Of a stretch of DNA of 64,000 bases, positions 1-11,092 are shown in pieces (the first letter of the stretch is position 1; each line of letters opens with the position of its first letter). The DNA lies in assembly GCF_030272615.1 (NCBI RefSeq), contig NC_081414.1, positions 812,051,069 through 812,115,068 on the forward strand, in the 5' to 3' direction. A program made the translations under genes and the position numbers. Below the pieces are notes generated by a model that saw only the letters and a list, made by a program, of their open reading frames with translations, made no database searches and had not been told where the DNA came from. The stretch is from Cryptomeria japonica. Its lineage: Eukaryota; Streptophyta; Pinopsida; Cupressales; Cupressaceae.

Positions 1-2022
1 GGTGGTGAGCAACGCTTTGTCTAGGATCTCTTTGTGAGCAGATGAGATTTTTAGCAATTCAAAGATTGAGATTTGAGCATTTGTTCTTTTCAACTGTTCA
101 ACAACGCTATATCCAAAGGATGATGTTGAAGTTATCCTTTTAAATTTATGAAATGTTGATTCTTTTTGTTTGTTTGATGAGGCTGGTAGGTTTGATGTTG
201 CTTGAGCCAGATTTGAAGAGTTAGCTCCTTGGAGAGTGACTTTCTTTTGAGAAGGGGTCATAGCTCTTCAATATTGTGATTCCTTTGTTTATCTTAGATT
301 ATAATCACATAGAAATATTCAGATTGGAAAGGTTCAATCATGTTAATGATGTTGTCATTGCTAGTATAAGTATAATTTACTTTGGCACCTCCTTGTTCTT
401 TAAGGATTCACCTTGTTCATAAACAGGTAAAGGGTCCTTAAATTCTTTGTGATTAGCATTGGTCGGGTGATTCCCGACAATGATTTTACCAACATTATGA
501 GATCTTGAATCTCTTGCTTAAGCTTCATGTAGTTGTTGTGTTGTGACCTTTATTCTGATGGTAGTCACAGTATTCATTTTCTCTCCATCATTTTGGTTTG
601 ATTTCCAAACCATATGGCTTAGAATTATCTGGTAGTGTGATCAAGTTGTTTGCTAATAGAGTTTTGAAAGTGGATTCATATGATTTTTCGAGAGGAGTAA
701 AGTCACGCTTAGGTTTGGAAATTCAAGGTTTCTCTTTGAACCACTCTTCTATCTTCTTTGGTAGATTTTCTGTTGCAGCTTTAGATGCTTTGACTCTTTG
801 TGTGAGACTAGCCAAGTTGAATATCATGGGCTTTGAGTTGGTTTTAACAGTGTCTACTACTCCATCATTAACAATGTTCTTGTTGTTGTCTTTGCCAAAT
901 TTCCAATAATTGTTCCTTTCTTTAAAGGTAGATCCTGGTTGTGTTTCTTTCCAAGGTGAGATATCCCCTCTCATTATAAGCACATCTTCCATTCGAATAT
1001 CATTATCTACCATTTTGTTAAATGATGGGTGTACTTGCATTTGTATACTATATTTCAATTCTGGGATCAAGTTGCTGACAAATATATCCATTTTCTCAGA
1101 ATCTAGGATAGGTTGTGAATACCTAGAGAACATCCCTCTCCAACGTTGGAGGAAGGTAAGAAAAGTGTCCCCTATTTTCTGTTTGGTATTGCAAAGCTCG
1201 ATCATAGTCATAGGATGTCGAATGTTATAGCAGTATTTCTGTAAAAATAGTTGGACTATTTCTTCAAACGTTTTTATTCCTTTAGGTAGACTTCACAAAC
1301 ATTCCATAGCTTGTCCTCCCAAACTCCTCAGAAAAAGGAGCATGAGATACATTTGATCGTGCATGAACTCCATGTAGGCAACACAAAATTCTCTGACATG
1401 ATCTTGAGGATTTGAGGTGCCATCATAATTGTCAAATTTTGGAATCTCGACTAATGGAGGAAATAGAGGCATGTATAGATTTTAGTCAAATGGAAATAGG
1501 CATATTATCTCCAAAGAATATTGTTTTGGGGATTTATCCTTATTTTTCAGTTGTGTGATCTCAGTTCGTAAGGCTTGTAATTGTATGCATACCATGACTA
1601 TAGGTGATTCTTCCTTTTTAGTAATGAGAGTTTGAACATCATATCCAGTAGGAAGTTTGGCACCTTGTTTTTCTAGTTCTAAGAATATAGACTTCCTTTT
1701 CTCTAGCCAGGATAGCTTTCATCATTTTCTGGAAATCTTTATCCTTTTGACATTCATGAATATCTTTCTCTAGAGGTTTAGAGTCTCTAGCTTCACTTGA
1801 TGAGGAATAACTATCGATTTCATGAATATTGAAGTTATCTTTGTCTTTATGTTCTGTCTCATGTATAGTGGGAGATTCAGGTTCATCAAAAATTGGTATC
1901 CCTTATGATGAAGGTTTATTAGTGAGCGGGTCCCTCATGTAATATGGGTTATCTTGATATGTGAAGGGTTGTCCTTTTCCTTTGGCCTCTTTCTTATGAT
2001 AACTCCTGGTTTGAATAGACAT
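1..2022 (-). pseudogene. gag relic of element A1
   Basis: Capsid/nucleocapsid polyprotein of a Ty3/gypsy element. The start is the ATG at 2022, beginning MSIQTRSYHKKEAKGKG, which matches the MPVQTRNSCSKKDKEK start of A2 gag at 28196. The longest open stretch is 723-1211 (162 codons) and carries the gag core, with the motif RWRGMFSRYSQPILDSEKMD followed by a region very similar to A2 19267-19518. Stops elsewhere, for example near 1900, break the frame. The region around 1441-1480 is the uninterrupted counterpart of the site where B entered A2. No zinc knuckle lies inside the window portion. Identification as gag is by comparison with A2 and its order before protease and RT. Confidence 0.75.
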
Positions 2023-2429
2023 TTTTTATGGATTAGTGTGACCTAAAGTTGTTTGTGATGCTGAGGTCAAGATCAATTTCAGAGGTAGTTGTTTGGTTAA
2101 CGTATTATTTGAGAGAAGCAACTAAGATTTAGTCTAGTTTGAGGAAAGATCTATCCTGTATAAGATGTTTATCTAAGTTGATTCGAGGGAAGTGACTAAG
2201 ATTTAATCTGGTTTCAAGAACAATCTATCCTGTATAAGATGTTATCTAAGTGACTTAAGTTTGATAGGTAGTTGATTGAACTAGCTGAAAGATGATTGAC
2301 CAAATCATGCAACACAAATGGCAGAGGTACACTATCTTGATCTGTTTATGCTTAGGATGATGATAAATAGTATTATGCTCGCTATAGACTATTTTAGGAA
2401 ATTTTGACTATTCTGTACTGACAAAATCA

Positions 2430-2730
2430 AAGATTCATACGATAGGATTTATTGATCCAGATGACATTTTAATAGCTTCAGCATGACAACAACAGTGTTT
2501 CGTACAAGTTGCTGCTTAGTACTGTACGAAATATGGGTATGTCTAGGATGACTGAATATTCAGTTAAATTATTCATCGTACGACACAGGATTCAACTTTA
2601 GATGATAGAATATTAGGATTCATATGACACAAGATTGAGGCTAGAACGATAAATAATTAGACTCGTACAACATAGGATATGAAGTAGGATGATTAATGAT
2701 CAGATTCATATGACTGTTCATTGGATAGAG
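2430..2730. repeat. Phased CGTACGA / ATGACAA motif cluster (A1 leader, gag-proximal)
   Basis: Short motifs such as ttcgtacaagtt, atcgtacgacac, ttcatatgacac and ctcgtacaacat recur about every 20-35 bp, alternating with gatgacaa-like words. The A2 counterpart lies at 28530-28830. The function is unknown. Confidence 0.6.
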
Positions 2731-3349
2731 AGTAAATTCTAAGTTTTCAATGGCTGAGTATGACAACTAAGTATGACCAATTTTGAGATGGACTGAGTTT
2801 TTGACTATGATAGACTAGTTTTGGACAAAATTTTAACTTAGGATCACTAAGTTATTTCTTGTTTTCTCCAGTTTTGGTATTCCAATTTTAGTTTTAGGGA
2901 TGAAAACATAGAAAACATGTAATATGCATAATAACTCCAATCACAACATGCAAACCCTAGGGAATTTGGTGAGAGAAGAAAACCTTTGCTTGTAGACTCA
3001 GTTACACAACTAATAGCTAATCAGAATACGGTTGTTGAGTCTCATGCAATGGATTTTGAATGTCATATTATCCGACTCCAAATGCTAATGGGGGCATGAA
3101 ATGATAAGTATCTTGGGAGAGTTAATATCTCTCTTGCACAAAGATTATCCCCCTTTCGCAGGTGAACTGCGTAGCTTCTAATTTTAATTGGATCTAGTAA
3201 GGTGTGTGTTTGGTGCATTGAGGTATAAACTCAATTAAGAGGTCTCCCAGCCTTGAAAACCAAGGTTTAATATACCCGAAGGTACTCAAGAGAGCTATTC
3301 CCAAGCACTGTCATTGACTTGATTTTCATGAAATCATGTTTATTTTATA

Positions 3350-3480
3350 GTTGGTTGAAGTACTTGGCATTTAGTCATTCCCACTTGGGTCGTTCGCCTC
3401 ACACAGGCTGTAACAACTTTAAGAGTTTTTAGCTCCTCGGGAGGGTAGGCCTGCTAAAGATGTACAAATCTCAAACAAAG
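3350..3480 (-). other. Leader block conserved between A1, A2 and D
   Basis: Contains cacttgggtcgttc, cctcgggagggtaggcctgc and taaag words that recur at 29510-29612 (A2) and 46786-46920 (D). It is non-coding and lies between PBS and gag. Its conservation across diverged families suggests an RNA-level role such as packaging or dimerisation. That role is inference. Confidence 0.55.
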
Positions 3481-3869
3481 AAAATGCCTCAAGGGTCTAG
3501 ATTTCTGATTGTCTAAAAAGATAAGAGCATACTCTCCTACCTCTCACAATTTACTTAAAACATGAAATACAATTTTTTTCTTTAACCAGATAGCAATTTA
3601 GGTGCCTAAAAAATGAATTTATAGAATACATGATGTTTGGTCGATTCTTCTCAGGCAACCTGCAAAGGCAACGAATCAGTAGTCATATTGTCTTTGTGTG
3701 ACAAGCATATTCTTCGACAAGCGTCATGCAAAAAAATGATTAGGCTATGAAATTTTCTCAAATAGATAGATAAACAACTAGGGTCAGTTGTTAGTATAAT
3801 CAAATTGAACTAAAAACCAGAATAATAAAATTTGTTTCTCTTTTTTTTCTTTTTAACCAGAAAAATATA

Positions 3870-3985
3870 GAATTGTACGACAATATTTACTAGATCATAC
3901 AATAAACCGTACCAATTCATACGACACTTGCAGTTTGTCATTTTTGCATGTGGAAAATGTTGTACGATATTACGCAAAAACTGTA
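3870..3985. repeat. Phased CGTACGA-like motif cluster (A1 leader, PBS-proximal)
   Basis: Degenerate occurrences include ttgtacgacaat, atcatacaataa, ttcatacgacac and ttgtacgatatt, spaced about 20-35 bp. It matches in position the better-kept cluster at 30020-30290 in A2. Confidence 0.5.
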
Positions 3986-4014
3986 TGGACGAAAATCTGA
4001 AAAGTCAAAAATGG

Positions 4015-4015
4015 G

Positions 4016-4046
<31 letters not shown>

Positions 4047-4054
4047 AAAAAAAA
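4015..4054. repeat. A-rich homopolymer tract
   Basis: About 40 bases that are almost all A, interrupted by gaag. It lies between the motif cluster and the PBS of A1. Simple low-complexity DNA. Confidence 0.8.
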
Positions 4055-4087
4055 GGTAGTCTTGGAGGCCAAAAAATATAGTCTTAT

Positions 4088-4105
4088 GCGCCACGGTGGG
4101 TGCCA
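4088..4105 (-). promoter_or_regulatory. Primer binding site of A1 (tRNA-Lys type)
   Basis: Read on the minus strand it is TGGCACCCACCGTGGCGC, four bases from the LTR end. It is nearly complementary to the 3' end of plant tRNA-Lys (PBS normally TGGCGCCCACCGTGGGGC). It fixes the element's orientation. Confidence 0.8.
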
Positions 4106-4109
4106 TAAA

Positions 4110-5397
4110 TGTAGTGTGAAAAAGTGAAATAAGAATCTATATCTGCAAGAAACAACACTTCAATTAAGTCATTACATATATGGTTAGACATATATAAGCA
4201 TGAATAATAAAACCATAACAAATCGACTAATTGCCTTCTAAAATATGCGAGTATAAGATTGCTCTCAGATTTTTATAAGCAATACCAGTGACTAGACTAC
4301 TCCAAGATGAAGGATTTAATCTATATGAGCATGATATTAAGCTAAATGGATGCAAGATGGATGAAAGATTCAAACAATAATGAATTCAAGCAATATGGAT
4401 TCAAGCAATAACAAGTAAAACTAAATATGCAAATATTACAAAAAGAAAGAACAATTTATTCAATGACTCTAGAGCAAAATCAGCATAATAATCTCCAAGG
4501 TGTTTCTCAAAATTCTCTGGGGTGTTTTGGATGAGAGCTGAAGGATGAATTTATAGAGAATTCACAAGAGAGATGATGAAAAAGTTCAATTTAGGATTAA
4601 TTGAAATAATTGAGAAATCAGGTTTCGTTAACCTTGAGATAGATTCCAATTATAGTTTAATTGAAATGCATTTAAATAAGAAGTTCAAGTTGCATTGGAA
4701 ATAAGATTTAATTAATACCATGCATTTGTGATAAAAATAGATAATTCTTGTCCAAGGGGTTGAACTTAACTAGTTAAAACACTGGGTTCTCACTGTGGAG
4801 ACCCAAGTTCAATTCCCAATAGGGACATCTAAAATGGAATTCGAAGTTGTGACTCTTGGCCTTCCATCATGGGGAAGGTCATGGGTCAATCTAATCAAAC
4901 ATAATAATAATAATAATAATAATTCAAAATATTGCGGCCTTGGCCTATTACCTACCAGAAAATAATTCAATTAATTTCATTTCTAATTTCAAGTTCTAAA
5001 TTTAGAAAAAGAAATAATATCTCAAGTTTGATTTATCTCTCAATTCAATTCTTTTATTTTATTTTCAATTCAACTCTTGCTTTGTAATTAATTCCTCTTT
5101 TGTAATGAATTAATTCCTTTTTTGCATGATTAAATGGCAAATTTATTAATTAATTAAATATGCTAGGATATTTAATACATTAAATAGGATAATTGATCAA
5201 AAATGATTTACTTGAATGATTTAAATAATTAAATAAATATTTAATTAATATTGCGTAATTGATTTGCCATGTGACATTTGTTGATTAAAGAATTAATTAT
5301 GTGCTCAAGATTGATTTAATTGCCTCTGGTTAGGACCTTGGTGATGTTGTCAAGATTAGGGGCCCATGGTTTAGATGACCATTTTTAGGGTATTACA
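4110..5397 (-). repeat. 5' LTR of element A1
   Basis: Begins TGTAGTGTGAAAAAG and ends GGGTATTACA on the plus strand, the same ends as the 1061-bp A2 LTRs. It is 1288 bp because of a SINE insertion (4748-4918) and small indels. A TATA-like ctataaatt reads on the minus strand at 4548-4557. An ATA trinucleotide run follows the SINE. Confidence 0.85.
4748..4918 (+). mobile_element. tRNA-derived SINE inserted in the A1 LTR
   Basis: This segment is absent from both A2 LTRs. It has a tRNA-like head with a pol III B-box-like caagttcaattccc (4803-4816) and a possible A box around ttgaacttaactagt (4760-4774). It ends in an (ATA)n tail. The 7-bp word ataattc flanks it at 4741-4747 and 4919-4925, although the ATA tail makes the right duplication slightly ambiguous. 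It resembles plant Au-like SINEs in layout; I cannot name the family. Confidence 0.65.
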
Positions 5398-5863
5398 CGT
5401 CCACATTACTGGTTTCAGTTGCAGGTGGATTTTCAATTTCAGTTTGATGTTGAGATCTAGTTTCATTTGGGGTTTCAATTTGGATTTCAATTTTAGTTTC
5501 AACTTGAGTTCAAATTTCATTTGGGGTTTGATTTTTAATTGCCGTTTGATTAAATAAGTAATTTGCTCTTACGAAATCACCAATTTCTTCATCAGAAAAA
5601 ACGTAGGGCCATGAAGACATACATGTATCCAATAATAGATTAGAAGATGCACCTGAATTAAATGGTTCTATTGTGTTTCTTTCGTCAACATTTAAGGTCT
5701 CATTGGTTTTCTCCTCTTCTGAAATGATTGTGGAACTTGAAGATCCTTGTCTCATTCTTTCTCTTCTCTCTTCTTGATGTATTGCCTCCTTCTTCCTGTT
5801 TGTTTCAATCACCTCAACTGTCAAAACCTTGCTTTGCCTCTTCTTGTGTTGATTTGATCCCAT
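5398..5863 (-). pseudogene. Unknown ORF truncated by insertion of A1
   Basis: The ATG at 5863 sits in a strong eukaryotic context (gctgccATGGga). The ORF runs 118 codons to a TGA at 5510-5512, then stays open in the same frame for about 38 more codons right up to the LTR border at 5398. The product is rich in E, Q, K and T: it starts MGSNQHKKRQSKVL, has a basic/acidic coiled-looking stretch (RKKEAIHQEERRERMRQ) and ends in repeats like IETPNET. I do not recognise the family. It may be a host gene or an older transposon ORF broken by A1; anything left of A1 is outside the window. Confidence 0.4.
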
Positions 5864-6523
5864 GGCAGCACCAAATTTTATATTCGAATTGATCTCCTTA
5901 CTAAATTGATAATAAGACAAAAAAAAGAATGATTAATCAAAACATTCTCTTTGCAAATTGTACCTATCAGGCAATGATTGAAAAATGATTCAATCATTGG
6001 GATTTGTGCTTGTGGGCCAAATTCTGGCCCATCAAATCTTATCAGAAATGGGCGCCCATTCTTGAATTGTGTCCCCATTTTAAAAATGAGTGTCCATTTC
6101 ACTTTCAATGGTACAAAGTGAAATAGGCACCTCTTTTTTGAATTTAAAAAATGGGTGCCCATTTTTTAAAATTGGGGGTGAGAAACAACCCTTAGCCTTA
6201 ATTTTTTCTTTGGGATAGGCTTGGTCCCACCAAGCCTATGCTTGGACCTCCAAAAAAATGGCTAAGGTAAAACAACATCAAATTTCTACCTTGGCCTAAT
6301 TTTTTGAGGGCATTCCTGATTTCATTTTTTACGAAATGAAAACCAATTAGAGTTTTTAGTGTCCTAATTTCAAAAATGTGAATTTCATACTGATAAGATT
6401 ATTTTTACTATTTTTGTATTATTTATTAATCACAAGTGGTACCTAAACCTTAAATACCGATGTTCAGTAAAAATTTAATAACTTTTTTGTTTTTAAGATT
6501 TTAGAAAAATAAATTATATGACC
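5864..6523. other. Host spacer with gggcgcccatt-like words
   Basis: AT-rich DNA between the A1 border and A2. Variants of atgggcgcccattt recur at about 6047, 6089 and 6150. No gene or element is recognised. The last five bases, tgacc (6519-6523), are the left TSD of A2. Confidence 0.5.
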
Positions 6524-7584
6524 TGTGTGTGTGAAAAGTAGACTAAGAATCTGTATCTGCAAGACACAACACTTCAATCAAGTCATTACATGCATGGTTA
6601 ATCAGATATAATTAATGAATAATAAACCATAACAAATCGACCCATTTCTTTCTAAAAGATGCGAGTATAAGATTGCTCTCAAATTAGTTAGCAATACCAG
6701 TGACTAGACAACATCAAGACGAAGGATTTAATCTATATGAGCATGATGAATGCTAGATGGATGCAATATTGATCTAACAAGATTTAAGAAATATTAAGCT
6801 AAATGATTTAATCAATATGAAATAATTAACATGCAATATATCAATGAGTCTAGAGAAAAAACAATATAATAACAATATATTCTCTAGCCTCCAGGATCCT
6901 TGAATGAGAGATGAGAGCCTGAATTTATAGAAAATTCAGAAAGAAACCAACGGCTGAGATCAAATGATGATGAGCGGTCAAGATTTTCCAAGAGGAAGCA
7001 TAATCCAGGTGAATTGATGTGATTGGATGCTTTTCTCAGTTTTAAAGGAAATTGAAATAAAATTAAGATAAAATCAGAAAAAACTGATTTATTCTCTATT
7101 TCATTCAATTTTAATATTTAATTGTTTTAATTGCTTTCTCTAAGATTATTTATCAATTTTTAATTTGTTTTTCAAGACTATTTCCAATTGATTTCTTTTC
7201 TCAATTTTTTAATCCTTTCTTGGTCAATTAAATCATTTTTCTAATTTATTTCCATTTTTGAAGATTTGTGCTCAATTGATTTATTTAATTAAAATTAATT
7301 CCTTTTTCTTGATTTGATGGCAAATTGATTTATTTAATTAAATATGCTAGGATATTTAATAAAATAAATAAGATAATTGTTTAAAATGATTTTCTTGGAA
7401 TGATTTAATTAATTAAATATAAATATTTAATTAATATTGGGTTATTAATTTGCCATGTGACATTTGATAATTATAGAAATTAATTGTGTGCTCAAGATTT
7501 ATTTAATTGCCTTTGGTTAGTACCTTGGTGATGTTGTCGAGATTAGGGGCCCATGGCTTAGATGACCATTTTTAGGGTATTACA
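6524..7584 (-). repeat. 3' LTR of element A2
   Basis: 1061 bp, starting TGTGTGTGTGAAAAG and ending GGGTATTACA on the plus strand. It pairs with 30383-37830. It keeps the uninterrupted form of the copia target, gcaatattgatct, at 6763-6775. A minus-strand TATA-like word (ctataaatt) is at 6914-6922. Confidence 0.9.
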
Positions 7585-7602
7585 TTTGCCCCTCTTTGAA
7601 TT
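7585..7602 (-). promoter_or_regulatory. Polypurine tract of A2
   Basis: The minus strand reads AATTCAAAGAGGGGCAAA and abuts the 3' LTR. The same core TTCAAAGAGGGGCAAA abuts the 3' LTR of element D (41171-41187). It primes plus-strand DNA synthesis. Confidence 0.8.
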
Positions 7603-8864
7603 AATATGCGAGCAACACGTTGGTTCAAAGAAAATTTGATGTCTAGGAGATACCAGTTATGAACATGATTGATCACGAACTAGATGAAAAGCGAGGTGTT
7701 TTGCTTGTTTCGAAGTGATGAAGCTGAATGAAGTCTCGTTAAAGCGATACCGTTCCCAAACTTGATTGAACTTAGGAATGATAGAAAACAAAAGATACCG
7801 AACTTGAACTTGATTGATCAAGAAGCGGATCTTACTGATCTAGAACTTGATTGATCTAGACACAATGAGTGATGATAAAAAAATGATCTTGAACTTGATT
7901 GATCAAGATATGATGAATATAAACTGTTCAGCTTGATCAAGAAACGAATATTGAACACCTACTTAGATTTAGTGTGATCAAAGAAACTCCTTAACATTAA
8001 GAGATTGATTCAGATAAAAGACAAATATCAGTTTGATATGAAGTGATGAAACTGATATGCCCCTAGAAATTGATTTGATTCGGAAATCTCAACTTGATAT
8101 AAAGAAATGAAGTTGAGATGCCCCTAGCGATGAGGTCTTTTCTTATTGATTTTCTTTAGTTGAAAAAGATGCTTTGCTTGACTTTGGATGAAGATTTGAA
8201 AATTTTCTTGACATTTGAAGAATGTGAGGTCATAAGGTCATGAGTATGCCCCCTCAGGAGCGAAATCGAAAAATAGCGAGGGTACATGATGATAGGCAAT
8301 TTTTAGTGATGATAAGTTGTTTTGTGCATAGAGAATAATTCTGAGGATTTTTTTAAAATTTTGTGAGAAATTGAGCGCAAAGTTGATTTGCATAAATTAA
8401 ATTGAGATTTGGCATCGATTAATGAGAAATTGAGTGCATTTAGAATAAAGAATCAACATCTAATGAAAAGAGCGCTAAGTGGTCCAAAGTCTAAAATTGA
8501 CTAGCAAAATGATCTTGATTTTCAATTTCGATCCCGAAAATGGACCCAGGATAGTCAAATTAGCTAAGGGTACAATTTTCGTGTCCATCAGAACAAGGTG
8601 AAAAATTAGGTTTTTGGCTATATATGGGACAAAAGTGTCATTTTCAATTCATTTTAACCCTCCAAGTTTGAAAATTCAAAAAGCCTTTTGCAAAGAAAAT
8701 GGTGGTCCCTACTCATCAGCATCGATTCGAGTGCTAGAGGAGACATAATTGACATCAAAACTATGAGCCAACGATAAGTGATCGATCTTAAGCTTGTTTG
8801 TGTTTACAAATTTGAAATTTTTTGTTCATTTTTCAAGTTTTTCACATATTTGAAGTCGGGCGTC
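7603..8864 (-). other. 3' untranslated region of A2
   Basis: Non-coding. It has many irregular repeats of cttgattgatcaag around 7650-7960 and of gatgcccctagc-like words at 8058-8130. A tatgccccctcagg word at 8244 is matched in the same relative place in D (about 41810). No gene is recognised. Confidence 0.55.
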
Positions 8865-9090
8865 ATGTTTTATCGTGCGAGACAGGATCCTATCTCGTAT
8901 GAGAAAATGGTAAAATTTGTTTTGTCATTTCAAACCATTAGATTTGTCATTCTAGGGCCACCCATGTGTCATACGACAGGTCTGTAAAAAGACCATTTTG
9001 TCGTGCGAAGTCTAAAAGTTTGTCGTTTGAGCTTGGTTTGTCGTACTAGAGTTATTCCTGGCTCGTATGAGATGCTGATTTTCTGTGTTT
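8865..9090. repeat. Phased TCGTACGA-like motifs next to the PMD ORF
   Basis: Degenerate words tatcgtgcgag, tctcgtatgag, gtcatacgac, gtcgtgcgaag, gtcgtttgag, gtcgtactag and ctcgtatgag recur about every 20-30 bp. They resemble the clusters in the leader near the PBS, yet here they lie in front of the plus-strand ORF at 9287. Confidence 0.55.
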
Positions 9091-9286
9091 TGTCATTCGA
9101 GAGACAGTGAGCATTTTTTAGGGTGTAAACGTGAAATTTTGATTTTGTATTTGACTTAGTTGGGTTTGCGTGATGTTTTACTTCTCTTGTAGGCTCATTT
9201 GGAATGTTTTCTGATGCTTCATTGTTGGGTTTTTTTCACAGGTTCGATTACCTCCTGTGTTATTCAGATGTGTGTACCCTCCTACC

Positions 9287-11092
9287 ATGGCATTAGTGTG
9301 ACATTTATCTGAGGTTGAGCAGGCTCATATTGACTTGTGCAGCTTGACTCATCTATTGGGATTACCTGATATCTGTGTGAATCATAGAATGCTCATGACA
9401 TTGGTAGAGCATTTTCATTCGGAGCATAACACATTTCATCTATCGGTGGGGGAGTTGACTATCACTCCTATGGATGTATATAGGATCCTCCGTATCCCTT
9501 TTGCTGGGGATAAGGTGGTTTATGATTCAAGGCACCTTCCAGGATTACAGGCAGTGAGGCATGTCTTTGGTGATCCTGACATTTTGACTCAGTCCATGAG
9601 TTGGGATATTCTTATGAGTAGGTATAGTGAGGAGTATCCTCTGGCATGTGTCCTAGCAAGATTGATAGGCTATTTTCTAATGTTAGATAGAGGGCGACAG
9701 GGCTTCTAGTGCGGATGGGGCAAGATGTTAGAGATGTTGATAGAGACCCCTTAGAGACTTGGCTGGGGCTCTTGTTTATTGGCCAACATGTATCGAGAGA
9801 TGCATGAGATCATATATAGAGATGGGAAGAGCATGGTCACTGGGGTATATATTTTGTAGGTGTGGGCTTGGGAGCACCTTCCCATGTGTTGGTTGATAGT
9901 AGCTGAATACAGAGATCTTAGGCATCCGATCATTTATAGGTATGCCAGATATATTACACAACCCCATCTGGGCAAGATAGATTTCTAGAGATGGTAGCTC
10001 GATGACTTGATAGCCGTCATATGGAGACCATATAGAGGTTTGGAGCCATGGGATGACTGGTGGCTAGTTCACAGGGACTTGTTTGTTACACGCCCACTGA
10101 TTGGGAGGTCACAGACCATCATGTCTCAGGTGATGAGGTAATATGACCGACCTTAAGGGATCTCACAAGAGTATACGGTTTATGCTCGATATGCTAATGA
10201 TGAGAGACAATGATGGTCTCCATGGTTATCATATGCTTTGGTGATGCAGGAGTTGACAGGGTTACACCACCTGAGGTGGGATTACTTGGACAATGTAGCG
10301 GATGCGGGGGTATTGCCCCAGTATAGAGATCATTTTCAGCAGCATCCATTCCTATGTTTTATAGATCTAGGTGAGCATGCTCCTTGTATTGAGGATGTTG
10401 AGGAATATACCCCCACACCGGTACAGGGACAAGGCCAGAGACAGGGCCAGAGGTAGGGTCAGGCACAAGGAGTTGAGACTTTGCAACGGGGTAGTGGTGA
10501 TCTAGGTGCTAGTAGTAGTAGGGTGCTAGCTGAGGGAGGATAGTAGAGGGGTGAGGGTGGATCCCTAGGAGGAGTTGGTGTGAGATTGGGTGGGATGGAG
10601 GAGGCGTGAGTAGCACCTAGGCAGGTTCGATAGTGGAGAGAGGAGCAAGGTGGAGGTGGAGGTGGAGGTGGAGATGATGGTGGAGAGCCTGCGAGAGAGC
10701 AGGGGACAGATGCTGGATGGTTGATGAGGGAACATCTTGTAGAGCTGTAGTCACAGTTGCTAGTGGCTTAGATTCAACTAGCAAAGCAAGACTGGCAGCT
10801 AGCTGAGATGAGGACCGAGCGTGATCGCCAGATTGCCGAGGTGAGGATGGAGTGTGATCATCAGATTGTAGTGCTGAGAGTGGAGATGAGAGTAGAGATG
10901 GAGCCCCTGCGATAGGAGGTCCTTCACCAGTCTAGTAGGGCATCTTACTATGTTGCAGTTCCTATTGCACAGTAGGTGATACCCTACTCACAGTACATGG
11001 CACGGTCAGAGGGAGTGTGTGCACCTCGTCAGAATCCTGGACATCAGGCTCCTCCTCCACCACCAAGCGATGAGGGAGAGGGAGTGAGCTAG
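9287..11092 (+). pseudogene. Antisense plant mobile domain (PMD) ORF carried by A2
   Basis: One reading frame runs from ATG 9287 to TAG 11090-11092, about 600 codons, opposite to gag-pol. The N-terminal part has the plant mobile domain pattern: EHFHSEHNTFHLSVGELTIT, a MDVYRILRIPF stretch, then (about 9865) VWAWEHLP. Middle motifs WRPYRGLEPWDDWW and YARYANDER fit the same family. The C-terminus is Q/G-rich (GQGQRQGQR, a poly-Gly run near 10650) followed by a coiled-coil-like MRTERDRQIAEVRMECDHQ. In-frame stops occur at 9299, 9707, 9752 and others, with no frameshift. PMD proteins occur as host genes and inside transposons. Antisense accessory ORFs are known in Tat elements such as Grande. The function is unproven and this copy is dead. 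Confidence 0.75.

Larger units (their letters stand above)
2023..4087 (-). other. 5' leader of element A1
   Basis: Non-coding stretch between PBS and gag start. It holds two clusters of CGTACGA-like motifs (2430-2730 and 3870-3985), a block at 3350-3480 conserved in A2 and D, and an A-rich tract at 4015-4054. Long leaders are usual in Tat/Ogre elements. Confidence 0.65.
1..5397 (-). mobile_element. Partial Tat-lineage Ty3/gypsy element A1 (5' LTR, leader and gag)
   Basis: The element reads right to left: 5' LTR at 4110-5397, PBS just left of it, leader, then gag running off the window at position 1. It is the same family as A2 (6524-37830): gag N-termini, leader blocks and LTR sequence all correspond. 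The outer 5 bp at the LTR edge are cgtcc (5398-5402); the matching duplication would lie outside the window. Lineage is assigned through A2, which retains a pol with dual RNase H. It is decayed, with stops in gag. Confidence 0.85.

Noticed and set aside
598-1230. Plus-strand ORFs opposite A1 gag
   Set aside because: Antisense shadows of the gag frame at 723-1211.
6045-6175. Possible hairpin or binding-site cluster of gggcgcccatt words
   Set aside because: Only three loose copies with irregular spacing.
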